Positions 1-9,412 are shown, counted from the stretch's first letter. The stretch: 64,000 nucleotides of DNA from Dugong dugon (GCA_030035585.1 CM057482.1:15053001-15117000), one strand, 5' to 3'. Numbers and translations: made by a program. The notes: generated from the sequence alone by a model not told the origin.

Positions 1-1012
1 CAGGCGCTTAGATCGTTTCCATCTTTTTGCTATTGTGAATAATGCTGCAATGAACATGGGTGTGCGTATGTCTATTTGTGTGACGGCTCTTATTTCTCTA
101 GGATATATTCCTGGGAGTGGAATTGCTGGATTGTACGGTATTTCTATTTCTAGCTTTTTAGAGAAGCATTATATCATTTTCCAAAATGGTTGCACCATTT
201 TGCATTCCTACCAGCAGTGCATAAGAGTTCCAGTCTCCCCTCAGCCTCTCCAACATTTGTTGTTTTCTGTTTTTTGATTTGTACCCGGAATGTTGGGGTG
301 AAATGGTATCTCACTGTAGTTTTGATTTGGATTTTTCTAATGGCTAGTGATCAGTCATGAGCATTTCCTCATGTGTCTGTTAGCTGTCTGCACATCTTCT
401 TTGGGGAAGTGTCTGTTCATATCTTTTGCCCATTTTTTAATTGGCTTATTTGTCTTTTTGTTGTAGAGGTGTTGGATTTTCCTGTAGATTTTAGAGATTA
501 GAGCTTTGTCAGATATGTCATAGCCAAAATTTTTCTCCCAGTCTGTAGGTTCTCTTTTTACTCTTTTGGTGAAGTCTTGATGAGCGTTAAGTGTTTAATT
601 TTTAGAAGATCCCAGTTCTCTAGCTTATATTCTGGCGTGTGTGTATGTGTTAGTTATGGTTTGTATCAGACGTATGCCGTATATTAGGGCTTCTAGCATT
701 ATCCTATTTTTTTTTTGATGATCTTTATAGTTTTTAGTTTTATATTTAGGTCTTTGATGCATTTTGAATTAGTTTTTGTGTATGGTATGAGGTATGTGTC
801 CTGTTTTGTTTTTTTATAGATGGACATCCAGTTTTTCCAGCACCGTTTATTAAAAAGACTATCTTTTCCCCATTTAATGGACTTTGGGCATTTGTCGAAG
901 GTCAGGTGACCATAGGTGGATGGGTTTACATCTGGGTTCTCGATTTTGTTCCATTGGTCAATGTGTCTGTTGTTGTACCAGTATCAGGGCTGTTTTGACT
1001 ACCAGGCCCATT
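1..1012 (-). mobile_element. L1 LINE, 5'-truncated fragment (ORF2 C-terminal part)
   Basis: The sequence is the reverse complement of the C-terminal part of L1 ORF2. It aligns by eye, with small indels, to the same part of the better-preserved minus-strand L1 further right (about 17140-18145). Shared landmarks include the CACCATTT-type block near 190-210 and the block around 400-450. The match stops abruptly near 1012, as expected for a 5'-truncated copy. The 3' end lies outside the window to the left. Reading frames are broken by many stops and short deletions, so no protein is made. Old relative to the 15.9-23.6 kb copy. Confidence 0.9.
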
Positions 1013-1404
1013 TTCTGTATTTATCCAGATGCTGGGCCATTAGAATTTGTTAAGTCTAATTATCTCTATTCAATCCAAGTCACGAATTACCCCTGTGCTT
1101 GGGTGTCCTTGTGTTTACTCTCTTGTTCCCAAAGCAAATGGCTTTGAGATGATCTTTGCTGAGACAGAAAATTCAAATGAGGTCAGGTAAATCATTAGAC
1201 TGAAAGTAAGAATGTCAACACAGAGGCAATTTACTAATTTGTTTCTAATTGTGGTGGAGAAATTCTAATGAATAACTATCTGGTGAGTGGTGGTGAATTC
1301 GGTCACCATCCACTTCTCTTATTAAGGAGACCTTGAACGTCTCCCTGATAACCTGTCAGTGGTTTTGTTTTAGAAGGCTCAGCCTTATCATCTCATGTCA
1401 TCAT
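1013..1404. other. Single-copy sequence, no feature recognised
   Basis: Moderately AT-rich DNA between the L1 fragment and a MIR. I see no repeat signature, credible exon or RNA gene. Confidence 0.5.
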
Positions 1405-1505
1405 CGTGACAAATAACCTGCTCTGCCCCTGAGCTTCTCTGTGACCTTGGGCAAGTCCCTTCCTTTCTCTGGGCCTCCACTGTCCAACTATAAGCAGATG
1501 GCAAT
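1405..1505 (+). repeat. MIR SINE fragment
   Basis: The MIR core phrase TGTGACCTTGGGCAAGT followed by a CTGGGCCTC-type block is present. Only the core is preserved. Confidence 0.6.
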
Positions 1506-1646
1506 GAAGCAGCCCATCTTTATGTTGGTGAACTTTGTCTTCAGAGCCTCCTGCAGTCTGAGGGTGGGGCTGAAGATGCAGGAGGAGGAAGCCTTGGAAT
1601 AGGGCCAGCCACCCAGGTCAGTCTGAGCACGCCATCCCTTAGGGAC

Positions 1647-2404
1647 TGTATTAGTGCCCTGAGGATGCTGTAACAAAGAGTCACAAAGTTGGGAAGGGGG
1701 TGCTTAATCAACAGGAGTGCGTTGTCTCATAGTTCTGGAGGCTAGGAGTGTGAAATCAAGGTATTGGCAAGGCCATGCTCCCTCTGAAGTCTCTAGGGGA
1801 AGATCCTTCCTTGCCTCTTGCTAGTTTTTGATGGTTGAGGTCAATCTTTGGTGCTCCTTGGCTTATAAATGCATCACTCCAATCTCTGCCTATGTCTTCA
1901 CATAGTTGTCTTCCCTGTATGCCTCTTCTTGTTTATAAGGACACCATTTATATTGGATTTAGGAGACAGTGATGGTTCAGTGGTAGAATTCTCACCTTCC
2001 ATGTGGGAGACCTGGGTTCGATTCCTGGCCAATGCACCTCAAGCGCAGAAGTCTGTCAGTGGAAGCTTCTGTGTTGCTATGATGCTGAACTGGTTTCAAT
2101 GGAACTTCAAGACTAAAACAGACTAGGAAGAAAGGTATGGTGATTTACTTCCAAAATCTGCCAATGAAAAAACGCTATAGATCACAATGGTCTGACCTAG
2201 CTGTGCTTGGGGTTGCCATGAGCTGGGGGTCAGCTGGACAGCAGCTAACAACAACATTGGATTAGGACCCAGCCTACTCTAGTATGACATCATGTTAACT
2301 GGCAATGTCTTCAGAACCCTGTTTCCAAACAAGGTCATGTGCACAGGTTCTGGGGGTTAGGACTTCAACGTAGTTTTTTGGGAGACACAGTTCAAGCCAC
2401 AACA
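1647..2404 (-). mobile_element. MaLR (MST/MLT1-type) solo LTR with 5-bp target duplication
   Basis: It reads TGTATTAGT... to ...CACAACA, the inverse of a MaLR LTR. MaLR landmarks are visible: the GTTCTGGAGGCTAGGAG-type block, a TATAAGGACACCA block and a GGGGGTTAGGACTTCAAC block. It is flanked by GGGAC at 1642-1646 and GGGAC at 2405-2409, a perfect 5-bp duplication as ERVL/MaLR integrases make. Without the nested SINE (1965-2255) it is about 450 bp, normal for the class. No internal retroviral sequence is present, so it is a solo LTR left by recombination. Confidence 0.85.
1965..2255 (+). mobile_element. SINE with tRNA-Gly-like head and RTE-derived body
   Basis: The first 70 bases (about 1968-2036) resemble a glycine tRNA: the A box region GTGGTAGAATTCTC-like, a TCC anticodon position and the B box GGTTCGATTCCTGGCC. 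The remainder matches the body seen in the RTE fragment at 29868-30310 (the AAGACTAAAACAGACTAGGAAGAAAGG segment and neighbours), and the end is CAGCTAACAACAACA. It is nested in the MaLR LTR and bounded by ATTGGATTTAGGA (1952-1964) and ATTGGATTAGGA (2256-2267), a target duplication with one indel. It is not a working tRNA gene. Confidence 0.85.
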
Positions 2405-2639
2405 GGGACCTAGGACACTTCCCAAACTTGCAGAGAAAATCTCAGTGCTTGCCCTGATCTCTAATGGTGGGTTTTCTAGGGAAGGCTGGTGGGCTTCATC
2501 ATAGGGAATGAGGGCATACTCCATAGTCACAGCCACATTATGACAGTGACAGCTTGTTTTCACTAGGGTCCAATCTCTCCCTCCCCCTCCCTGGCCCCAC
2601 ACCACAGAAATAAGAATGAGTCCCTACCATTTACGGAGC

Positions 2640-2850
2640 CTTACCCTTACCATGGATGAGGCACTCAACTGATAGGCCAACATGCAGTAGTAGCTCCTTT
2701 AATCCTTACAACAATCGCTTCAGGGGTGTGCTATTATTTCCATTCTACAAAGAGGAAAGTTGAAATTCGAGAAATTAGGTAACTTGCCCAAGTCCACACA
2801 GCTAGCAAGTGGCAGATCTAGGATTTTACATCCAAGCTCCTAACCACTTT
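2640..2850 (-). repeat. MIR SINE
   Basis: Inverse MIR, with the sequence TAACTTGCCCAAGTCCACACAGCTAGCAAGTGGCAGA-type core at about 2780-2820 preceded by CATTCTACAAAGAGGAAA. Confidence 0.8.
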
Positions 2851-2890
2851 GCCTGCATCCTTCCATTAAGCGCATGTTTTAAGACACATC

Positions 2891-2905
2891 AAAATTAGGA
2901 ATGTG
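2891..2905. repeat. Target-site duplication, left, of the 2.9-6.6 kb L1
   Basis: AAAATTAGGAATGTG, identical to the copy at 6638-6652 immediately after the A-tail. This fixes both ends of the L1 insertion. Confidence 0.95.
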
Positions 2906-3220
2906 GTGAGGTTCCAGCAAAATGGCGCTCTAGGCAGAAGCACCAAGCTGTCTCTCCACAGCAAAGATCTGAAAAACTAAGCTGAACAGAGAATACAATA
3001 ATCCTGAAACCCTAAAACATCAAATGAAGAGATAAAGAACTCAGCCAAGCACCAAATGGAGTGAGAAAACTGACAGAGAATGGAGAGCAAGGAGAGGTTC
3101 ATGCAGAGGTCCCCTACCAGCTAACGCAGCACGGATCTGCTGTCTTGGACTCTTATCGGAGGCCAGCAAATGGGGTATGAGAAAGCAGCCTCACAGAGCA
3201 TCCAGTGGGAGACAAAACAA

Positions 3221-3768
3221 CCAGTAATTTGCAATATATGCTTTCCCACCCCCACCCTTCTTCACCCAGACTCGGCCTCCTCTGCTTCCCGAGGCCACAA
3301 TCTCTTGACCGGGAAACACCGACTGCTTGGATTCCACACGCCCAAACGGGCCAGCTCTCTGAGTGCCATTTGTTGGCTGCTGGTGTTGCTTTTTTCTGCT
3401 TCTTTTGATTTCTTCCTTACCTCTCACCACCTCCCCCTCCTTTTGCTCAAATACCTGGCTCCATGCGCCATCTTTGCTTCTTCCTGAGGGGCTGCAGAGC
3501 TCCGGTAATTTGTGATATACACTTTTCCACTCTCTACCCATCTTCACCCACACTTGGCCCCCTCTGCTTCCTGTGGACACAGTCTCTTATCCAAGAAACA
3601 CCAGCCCACACTAGCTGGCTCTCTAAGTGCCATTTGTTGGCTGCTAGTATTGCTTTTTTTCTGCTTCTTTTGATTTCTTCCTTACCTCTCTCCACCTCCC
3701 CCTCCTTTTGCTCAAATACCTGGATCCATGCGCCATCTTTGCTTCTTCCTGAGGGGCTGTGGAGCTCT
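3221..3768 (+). repeat. Two tandem 5' UTR monomers of about 265-281 bp
   Basis: Unit 1 (3221-3501) and unit 2 (3502-3768) align through their length. Both begin with GTAATTTG, contain GTGCCATTTGTTGGCTGCT (3366 and 3630 areas) and CAAATACCTGG, and end with CTGAGGGGCTG and GAGCTC. The offset is 281 bp at the start and 264 bp later, so unit 2 lacks about 17 bp. Tandem promoter monomers are known in mouse L1 A/F/Tf types; here they are seen directly in an afrotherian L1. Confidence 0.85.
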
Positions 3769-3879
3769 GTTCAAGTGTGGAGCTGCTGCCCGGTCTAGGC
3801 TGCTGCACTGGTGGGATCCCGGGGCTTTCGTTTGTTTGTTTTGAATTGTTTGTTTGTTTTATTTTCCTTTTCTTGAGTT

Positions 3880-4245
3880 GGGAGCCCTTTCTGGCCAGGC
3901 GGTGCTGCGTGGCAAGGAGACTTCCCACTCGGCTTGCACAGACGTGCAGAGGGATCCCTGAGGGCATTTCTTTTTTTGTTGTTCTTTTTTTTCTGTTTTT
4001 TTGGGGGCCTTTCTTGTTTTTTTTTTTTTTTAAATTTGTTTTGTTTTCTTTTCCCTCTTTTTCCCTTTTTGTCTTTCTTCACTGCTCAGTTTCTTGTCTT
4101 TCTATATCTTCCTTCTCTTTCTGTTCCCTGAATACCTGGCGCTGTGTACCTCTACACCTTCTAGCCAGGCTATACTGCAACACCTGAGAGCAACTTCCCC
4201 AGACTTCATAGCTGCACCAGTGGGATCCCTGGGAACTTTGCGGTT
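3880..4245 (+). repeat. Second pair of diverged modules in the L1 5' UTR
   Basis: A block starting TTCTGGCCAGGC (about 3889) and another starting TTCTAGCCAGGC (about 4161) share order: a C/T spacer, then ACTTCCC, then GCAC, then GGGATCCCTG and a T-rich run. A shorter related GTGGGATCCC segment is at about 3810. Divergence is higher than between the 281-bp monomers. Confidence 0.55.
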
Positions 4246-4802
4246 CTTTAACCTTTCTGATTTTTATTTATTCATTCTTTTCTTTTCTTCCTCTTCCCCT
4301 TTCTGTTTTTCTCCATTTCATAGTTTCTCATCTCTCCACTCCAATGGCAAGCTCCCCTAGCATTCTTTTTTGTTTGTATGTTTTTGGCTCCTGTTCCTCT
4401 CTCCTCTCTCCCATATCCATCTTAGTTCCACACATAACAATCTCCCTGCTGTATCCTGCCTACCTGCACTGTGCACTTGACATCACACCACCAAGCAGCA
4501 CAGGCATGGCCTACTGGAACCTGCCCTGCACTGATTACTGACCCGCTCTGGTGGCTGTAGTAAGTGCCACAAAGAACCCATCCCAGTAACTCCTCCTCAG
4601 CTAGACCTGCCCTGCTGTACCATATCTGAGTGACTGACCCTGCCAATTGGAGAAGGAGGCGAAAAGTATAGGGCCCACAGATGAGCAAACAACAAAGAAC
4701 GCAGAGTCTGCCTGCTCAGACATAGTCAAATAAAAAAAAATTAAAAAAAAAGGGATTAAACAAACAAATCTACAATCAACAAATGAGAAAAATAACTACT
4801 GA

Positions 4803-5459
4803 ATGCCCCGAAGACAGCAGACAATATCAAAACATTTACAAAAACAGGACAGGATGGTTCCAGTAGGCGTCCAAAATAAAACACCAGATGACTTTCCAGT
4901 GGAAGAAAATGCACTAGAACTACCTGATAGGGAATTCAAATCTCTAATACTCAGAATTCTCCAAGAGCTGAGGCAAAAATCTGAGAAACGTGAGGAAAAA
5001 ATAGACAAATTCATGGAAAACGCAGACAAAAATTTGGGAGAATTCAGGAAAATAATGCAGGAACAAAATTCCAAAACAAATTCACAACCAGAAATTATAC
5101 AAAGACAACAATTAGAAATCCAAAAGATAAACAACAAGATTTCAGAAATGGATGGTGTCATAGAAAGGCTGAGAAACAGATTTGAAATGGTGGAAGACAG
5201 GATCAGTGGAATTGAAGACAAACACTTGGATACAACTCTGTTTCAGGAAAACTCAGAAAAAAGAACAAAGAAAAATGAAGAGACCCTGTGTGGGATACAA
5301 TCACATACACACATACACACAGTGGAGTACTATGCAACGAGAAAGAACAACAATGGATCTGTGAACCATCTCATAACATGGATGAAACTGGAGGACATTA
5401 TGCTGAGTGAAATAAGTCAATCACAAAAGGACAAATATTGTACGAGACCTCTATTGTAA
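4803..5459 (+). pseudogene. L1 ORF1 N-terminus fused in frame to the ORF2 C-terminus (218 codons)
   Basis: The frame opens at MPRRQQTISKHLQKQ and continues for about 160 residues as the N-terminal and coiled-coil part of L1 ORF1p. It is rich in Glu, Lys and Gln with heptad-spaced hydrophobics, including the segment ...QKINNKISEMDGVIERLRNR, closely parallel to the ORF1 product on the minus strand at 22242-21763. After KKNEETL it switches to a sequence ending HTVEYYATRK...SQKDKYCTRPLL, the terminal residues of ORF2p. The fusion stays open across the junction. The ORF1 RRM and C-terminal RNA-binding domains are absent, so a full ORF1p function is not expected; a coiled-coil polypeptide able to join ORF1p trimers is conceivable but unproven. 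The frame has no internal stop. It is listed as a pseudogene because the parent ORFs are both incomplete. Confidence 0.8.
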
Positions 5460-6637
5460 AAACCCATGAAAAAGTTCACACACAAAATGTAACAATCTTT
5501 GTTGGTTACCAGGGATGGAGGGGTGGGGGGGAAATACTAAATAGGCAATAGATAAGTATTATCTTGGGTGAGGGGTGAGACAGTACACAATACAGGGGAA
5601 ACTAGCACAGCTTGTACAAGGAAAGGTCATGGAAGCCCCATAGACACATCCAAACTCCCTGAGGGACTGAATTGCTGGGCGGAGGACTGTGGGGACCATG
5701 GTCTTGGGGAACATCTAGCTCAATTGGCATAACACGGCTTATAAAGAGAATGTTCTACATTCTATCTTGGTGAGTAGTGTCTGGGGTCTTAAAAGCCTGT
5801 GAGCGGCCATCTAAAATACTCCACTGGTGTCATCCCTTCGGGAGCAAGGGAGAATGAAGAGAACAGGGTACAAGGAAAAGATTAGTCCGAAGGACTAATT
5901 GTCCACAGCTACCAAGGTCTCCACCAGACTGAGTCCAGTACAGCTAGATGGTGCCCGGCTACCACCACTGACTGCTCTAACCAGGATCACAACAGAGGGT
6001 TCTGGACAGAGCTGGAGAAGGATGTAGAACATAAGTCTAACCCACAAAAAAAAAAAAGACCAGATTTACTGGCCTAAAGGAGACTGGAGAAACCCCGAGA
6101 GTATGGCCCCCAGACACCCTTTTAGCTCAGTGGTGAAGTTATCTCCGAGGTTCACTGTTCAGCCTGGGAGTGGATGGCCCCGTAAAAGCAAATGAGATTA
6201 ATGAGGTACAGGAGTCCAGTGACAAGGGCCAGAAGGCAGAAGAGGACAAGGAAGCTGGTGATAGGGAACCCAAGGTTGAGTAAGGATAGTGTTGATGTGT
6301 TGTGAGATTGTTAACCATTGTCATAGGGCAACATCTGTAGTAACTGTTAAATGAGAAACTATTTTGTTCTGTAAGCTTCATCTTAAGTGAGAATAACAGC
6401 ACAATTGGAAGAGCGTAGTCAGTGTCAGTGAACTGTGCATGCAGAAATTTTTGTAATGGTGTATCTTTGGCTATGTGTATTTTCACCAAAAAAAAAAAAA
6501 AAGGTTGAGAAGTTAGAGGGTTGACATGTTGTGGGGCTGTTAACCAATGTCATAAAACAATATGTGTACTACTGTTTCATGAGAAACTATTTGTTCTGTA
6601 AGCCTTCACCTGAAGTACAATAAAAAAAAAAAAAAAG
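5460..6637 (+). other. L1 3' UTR with G-rich tract, duplicated terminal segment and A-tail
   Basis: The region begins just after the ORF2-type stop and holds a G-rich tract (about 5515-5530) typical of L1 3' UTRs. The inverse of the same 3' UTR appears at 16300-16900 in the minus-strand L1. Two related segments containing GTTAACCA, CATGAGAAACTATT-like and TTTGTTCTGTAAGC lie at about 6283-6382 and 6519-6605, each followed by an A-run (6488-6502 and 6622-6636). This suggests an internal duplication, or a second insertion using the first tail. Confidence 0.7.
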
Positions 6638-6652
6638 AAAATTAGGAATGTG
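6638..6652. repeat. Target-site duplication, right, of the 2.9-6.6 kb L1
   Basis: AAAATTAGGAATGTG, the partner of 2891-2905. Confidence 0.95.
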
Positions 6653-7167
6653 CCCTTCTCTGAGCCACAAGCTTCTTTGATTCTTCTTACACCGTGATAC
6701 CAGATGCCAGAAGGCAGAGATGCCCCAAAGCTCCCTTTAGTCTCTTACAGAATGCAGTGCAATGTAATGCCTTGGGGTTATCCACACTGCTTACGGGCCT
6801 CCGAGGAAGCTAGGAGTCAGTCTTCCAAATGGGCCAGGACCCAGAATGTTCTCGGCCGCCTCACGTTTGGGGCTGGGTGACTGAGGCGCCTGCTTCCTAC
6901 TACTCAGCCTCTACCGGCACAAGCAGGCACCTGTCCAGGGCTAGGGAAGGCGTGAGAAGGTGATGGAGGGGATCTGATCCTTTCTGTGCCTTTTCAGGGG
7001 GAGAAACTGTGGACCTTACTCATTTGCAACACTAGGGACAAGTATTTTTTCCACTCTATTTTTTTATAGAAATATTAAGAGGCAAGCAAATGTGGTTTTT
7101 AGACCAAGAACAACTCTTCAAGGAGTTTGCAAACATTATGTCTTGCCTTTCCCCCTGTCGATCATCT
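6653..7167. other. Single-copy sequence
   Basis: No repeat signature or convincing exon seen. Confidence 0.4.
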
Positions 7168-7387
7168 AGGTCTCTGGATGGTGCAAACAGTTTGCCCTTG
7201 ACTACTAACCTAAAAGTTGGCAGTTTGAACCTACCCAGTGGCACTGTGGAAGAAAGGCCTGGTGATGTGCTTCTGTAAAACCACAGCCAAGGAAACCAAG
7301 AGCAGTTCTACTCTGTAACACATGGGGTCACCAGGAGTAGGAATTGACTCAATGGCAAAGGGTTTGGTTTTTTTTTTTTTTTTTTGG
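7168..7387 (+). mobile_element. AfroSINE (GGTGCAAACAGTT head type)
   Basis: The head is TGGATGGTGCAAACAGTT, followed by the CTAACCTAAAAGTTGGCAGTTTGAACC B-box region, the AGAAAGGCCTGGTGATGTGCTTCTGTAAA middle and the end GACTCAATGGCAAAGGGTTTGG plus a T-run (7368-7386). This is the longer AfroSINE subtype. Confidence 0.9.
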
Positions 7388-7629
7388 TCAGTCTTCTGGG
7401 AAAGAACAGCCAGATCCAAGCAGTCATGTGCCTAGAACAGCAGATAATAGCCACAGCTCGTCTATTCCATTGTAACACGATGGTGTTGGACGGCTTCAGG
7501 CCCAGGAGGAGCATTCTCCCAGGGTCTTCCAGCAAGTATCCACCTCCTGCCACAGAGACAGTGTGTTCTAGGTGTACAGCGTGCGCTCCCACCCTGAGTG
7601 GGCATGTCTGGCCTTGAGCCTTTGATGAT

Positions 7630-7775
7630 GCTAAGGCAGGGACCGCTTTCTCCACTTCACAGATGAGCAGCCTGAGGCCCAGAGAGGCAACTGGCCTAGC
7701 CAGTTGCAGCCAGCAGCTGCAGCTAGACACAGGTTTCTTGCCTCTAATTCCAGAATTCTTTCCACCAGACCAGCT
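7630..7775 (-). repeat. MIR SINE fragment
   Basis: CTTCACAGATGAGCAGCCTGAGGCCCAGAGAGG is an inverse MIR core; the region fades near 7775. Confidence 0.65.
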
Positions 7776-8219
7776 CTCCTGCACAAACAGCTCAGAGGTC
7801 ACAGAAATCATCTTTATTTCTGGACTTTCTTCTTCCTCCCTGTAGCCTTCTGACCAATATCCAGAAGATTTGCCTCTTCGTAGCCTGGGACTTGCACCCA
7901 GAAAGTTTCTGTGCGAGGCAGCTGCCTCCAAAAAGAACAGAAAGTCCCAGTTGGGCTTATGAGGAATGCAATCAGTCTCAAACCTCGATCCCTCTGAAAA
8001 GTTGTTATTAAATTCTGTGCGTGGCCTGGACCTGGATTTAAAGATTTGCAAGAAGACAAATTCCAAACAGATGCCCATTAGGGCCCTGACAGCCGCAGCT
8101 TAAAGATAACATTTACATTCGTCTGGGGTTTGTATCTCTCTGTTCCCCGCTCAGCCCTCTCCTGCCTCCAGCGGGATCAGTACCTCGGTTGAGGTTACGT
8201 GGAGGTGGCCACATTCTTT
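7776..8219. other. Single-copy sequence
   Basis: No repeat recognised. A frame of 256 codons on the minus strand (8078-7308) runs through an AfroSINE and is judged accidental. Confidence 0.4.
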
Positions 8220-8500
8220 TAAGCTGTTTGCTCAGTGCTTGGTTTGCTCTGCTAACACGCCGGGCACTTCTTCCAACGGGCCTGTTTGCCCAGTATTAGG
8301 GCTGTTTGCTGAAACACCTAGCCCAATCCAAGGGGGCTCAGCTTTCTAAACAGTTGGCACCCGCATCTGTCAATCAATAATACCAATCGGGTTCCTGATA
8401 CGAACAGCAAACGTGGCCAAGTCCAATATTTGCCTGAACGCCATCTCCTCCCCTTGCACCTGACCAGAGGAGGCGGCGATGGGGACGCTGGCCGGGCGCA
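8220..8500. promoter_or_regulatory. Candidate conserved non-coding regulatory block
   Basis: The block is repeat-free and dense in homeodomain and forkhead-like words. CTGTCAATCA (8367-8376) is the exact inverse of the PBX-PREP/MEIS decamer TGATTGACAG, followed at once by ATAATACCAATC (a CCAAT core). Three GCTGTTTGCT-type words lie at about 8222, 8306 and similar. CpGs are retained (AACACGCCGGGC, ATCGGG, GGCGGCGATGGGGACG) although CpG loss is strong elsewhere. Function is inferred only from motif content. Confidence 0.3.
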
Positions 8501-8814
8501 CAGGCTGCTGGGAAGAGGAGATGCTGGCAAACAGAGCTGATTCCAGGAAAGAAGGGCACATGAGCAAACAAGATGACCCCTTTATGAGAGGTAATTTACT
8601 GAGATACACAGCGATTACCTGCTCATCCAGCCCTGATGTGATTAAAAATGGCAGGCTTGGGGCTTTGGTTTCCCTAGCGCTGGTGAAGGAGCCTGGGTTT
8701 CAGCCTATGAAGCTTGAGGTTGGATCCAGGGGTTGGCTTGGAGTCATAGGTGACCAGAGGGACATTGGAATATTAGCAAGTCCAGGAAATCCCCTAGATG
8801 GACAGAACAAGAGC

Positions 8815-9001
8815 TAAAGAGTAATACTGTAAAAAATAAAAGGGGGATGCTTAATGGGTGTGGGGTTTCTTTTTGGGGTGGCGGGAATGTCTGGAACTGG
8901 ATAGAGGCAATGGTTGCAAGACACTATGAATGTCACTTAACTCTTTCCTTTAGAATGGTTAATTTTATGTTATGTGAATTTTACCTCAATCAAAAAAAGG
9001 A
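8815..9001 (+). mobile_element. Old L1 3' end (L1MA/L1MB-like)
   Basis: The segment ATGTCACTTAACTC...AATGGTTAATTTTATGTTATGTGAATTTTACCTCAAT plus an A-rich tail is the standard 3' terminus of ancient mammalian L1M elements. Confidence 0.75.
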
Positions 9002-9049
9002 AAAGGGGAGAATCCAGGTGAAGCTAGGACGCTGACTTTTGAGAGGCTC

Positions 9050-9110
9050 TAATGCCTCACTCAGGGTTTGGTTCAGAGTAAATGCTTAATAAATGTTTAT
9101 TGAAAGAACA
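9050..9110 (+). repeat. MIR/L2-type tail fragment
   Basis: GTAAATGCTTAATAAATGTTTATTGAA resembles the 3' tail of MIR or L2. Confidence 0.45.
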
Positions 9111-9119
9111 ACCTAACGT

Positions 9120-9310
9120 TTGCAGTCAACAAAGCTCTTTGTTATACATTAGCTCATTTCATCCTTAAAGAGCCCTAGGAGGTGGGCAAGGATAAGTGTT
9201 CTAGCATTGTAAAGGGGGAAACTGAGGCTAAGAGAAGCGCGTGACTTGCCTCATACCACACAGCTAGAAGTGGTGGTGTTAGGATTTGAACCCAAAGTCT
9301 CTTGGGCGCC
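9120..9310 (-). repeat. MIR SINE
   Basis: Inverse MIR with GGGGGAAACTGAGGCTAAGAG, then GACTTGCC, CACACAGCTAG and GGATTTGAACCCA in order. Confidence 0.85.
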
Positions 9311-9390
9311 AAAGACTGTGCATGTCAAACTACACTATTTTGTCTTCCTCGTGGCTTTTCAGGACTGGAAAGAAGTGGGGTCTTGCGCAT

Positions 9391-9412
9391 ACACACACAC
9401 ACACACATATAC
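9391..9412. repeat. (CA)n microsatellite
   Basis: Short run of CA followed by TATACA. Confidence 0.9.

Larger units (their letters stand above)
2906..4802 (+). promoter_or_regulatory. L1 5' UTR / internal promoter region
   Basis: The 5' end carries CAAAATGGCGCTCTAGG (about 2918-2934), the same arrangement as the ATGG-core YY1 site near +15 of other mammalian L1 promoters. Two tandem monomers follow (3221-3768). After them come pyrimidine-rich blocks, each introduced by a GGGATCCC-containing module (about 3812, 3950 and 4217). The Pol II promoter role is known for L1 5' UTRs; activity of this copy is not shown. Confidence 0.75.
2906..6637 (+). mobile_element. Internally deleted L1 with complete 5' end, A-tail and 15-bp duplication
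   Basis: The element runs from a full-length-type L1 5' end to an A-rich tail (6622-6637) between perfect 15-bp direct repeats. In order it has a 1.9-kb 5' UTR, the N-terminal half of ORF1, an abrupt junction near 5286-5300, the last codons of ORF2 and a 1.2-kb 3' UTR. About 4 kb is missing compared with the L1 on the minus strand at 15.9-23.6 kb: the ORF1 RNA-binding region, the spacer and nearly all of ORF2. It cannot supply its own reverse transcriptase. Since the whole 3.7-kb unit sits inside one duplication, the deletion may predate insertion, in which case it was mobilised in trans; a later deletion in place is not excluded. Confidence 0.9.

Noticed and set aside
1968-2036. tRNA-Gly gene
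   Set aside because: It is the head of a SINE: the stems are mismatched and it is followed by an RTE body and a target duplication.
3191-4187. Several long frames on both strands between 3.1 and 4.2 kb
   Set aside because: They are products of the low-complexity pyrimidine-rich L1 5' UTR and its monomers.
7308-8078. 256-codon minus-strand open frame
   Set aside because: It runs across an AfroSINE and its T-run into unrelated sequence and has no recognisable domain.
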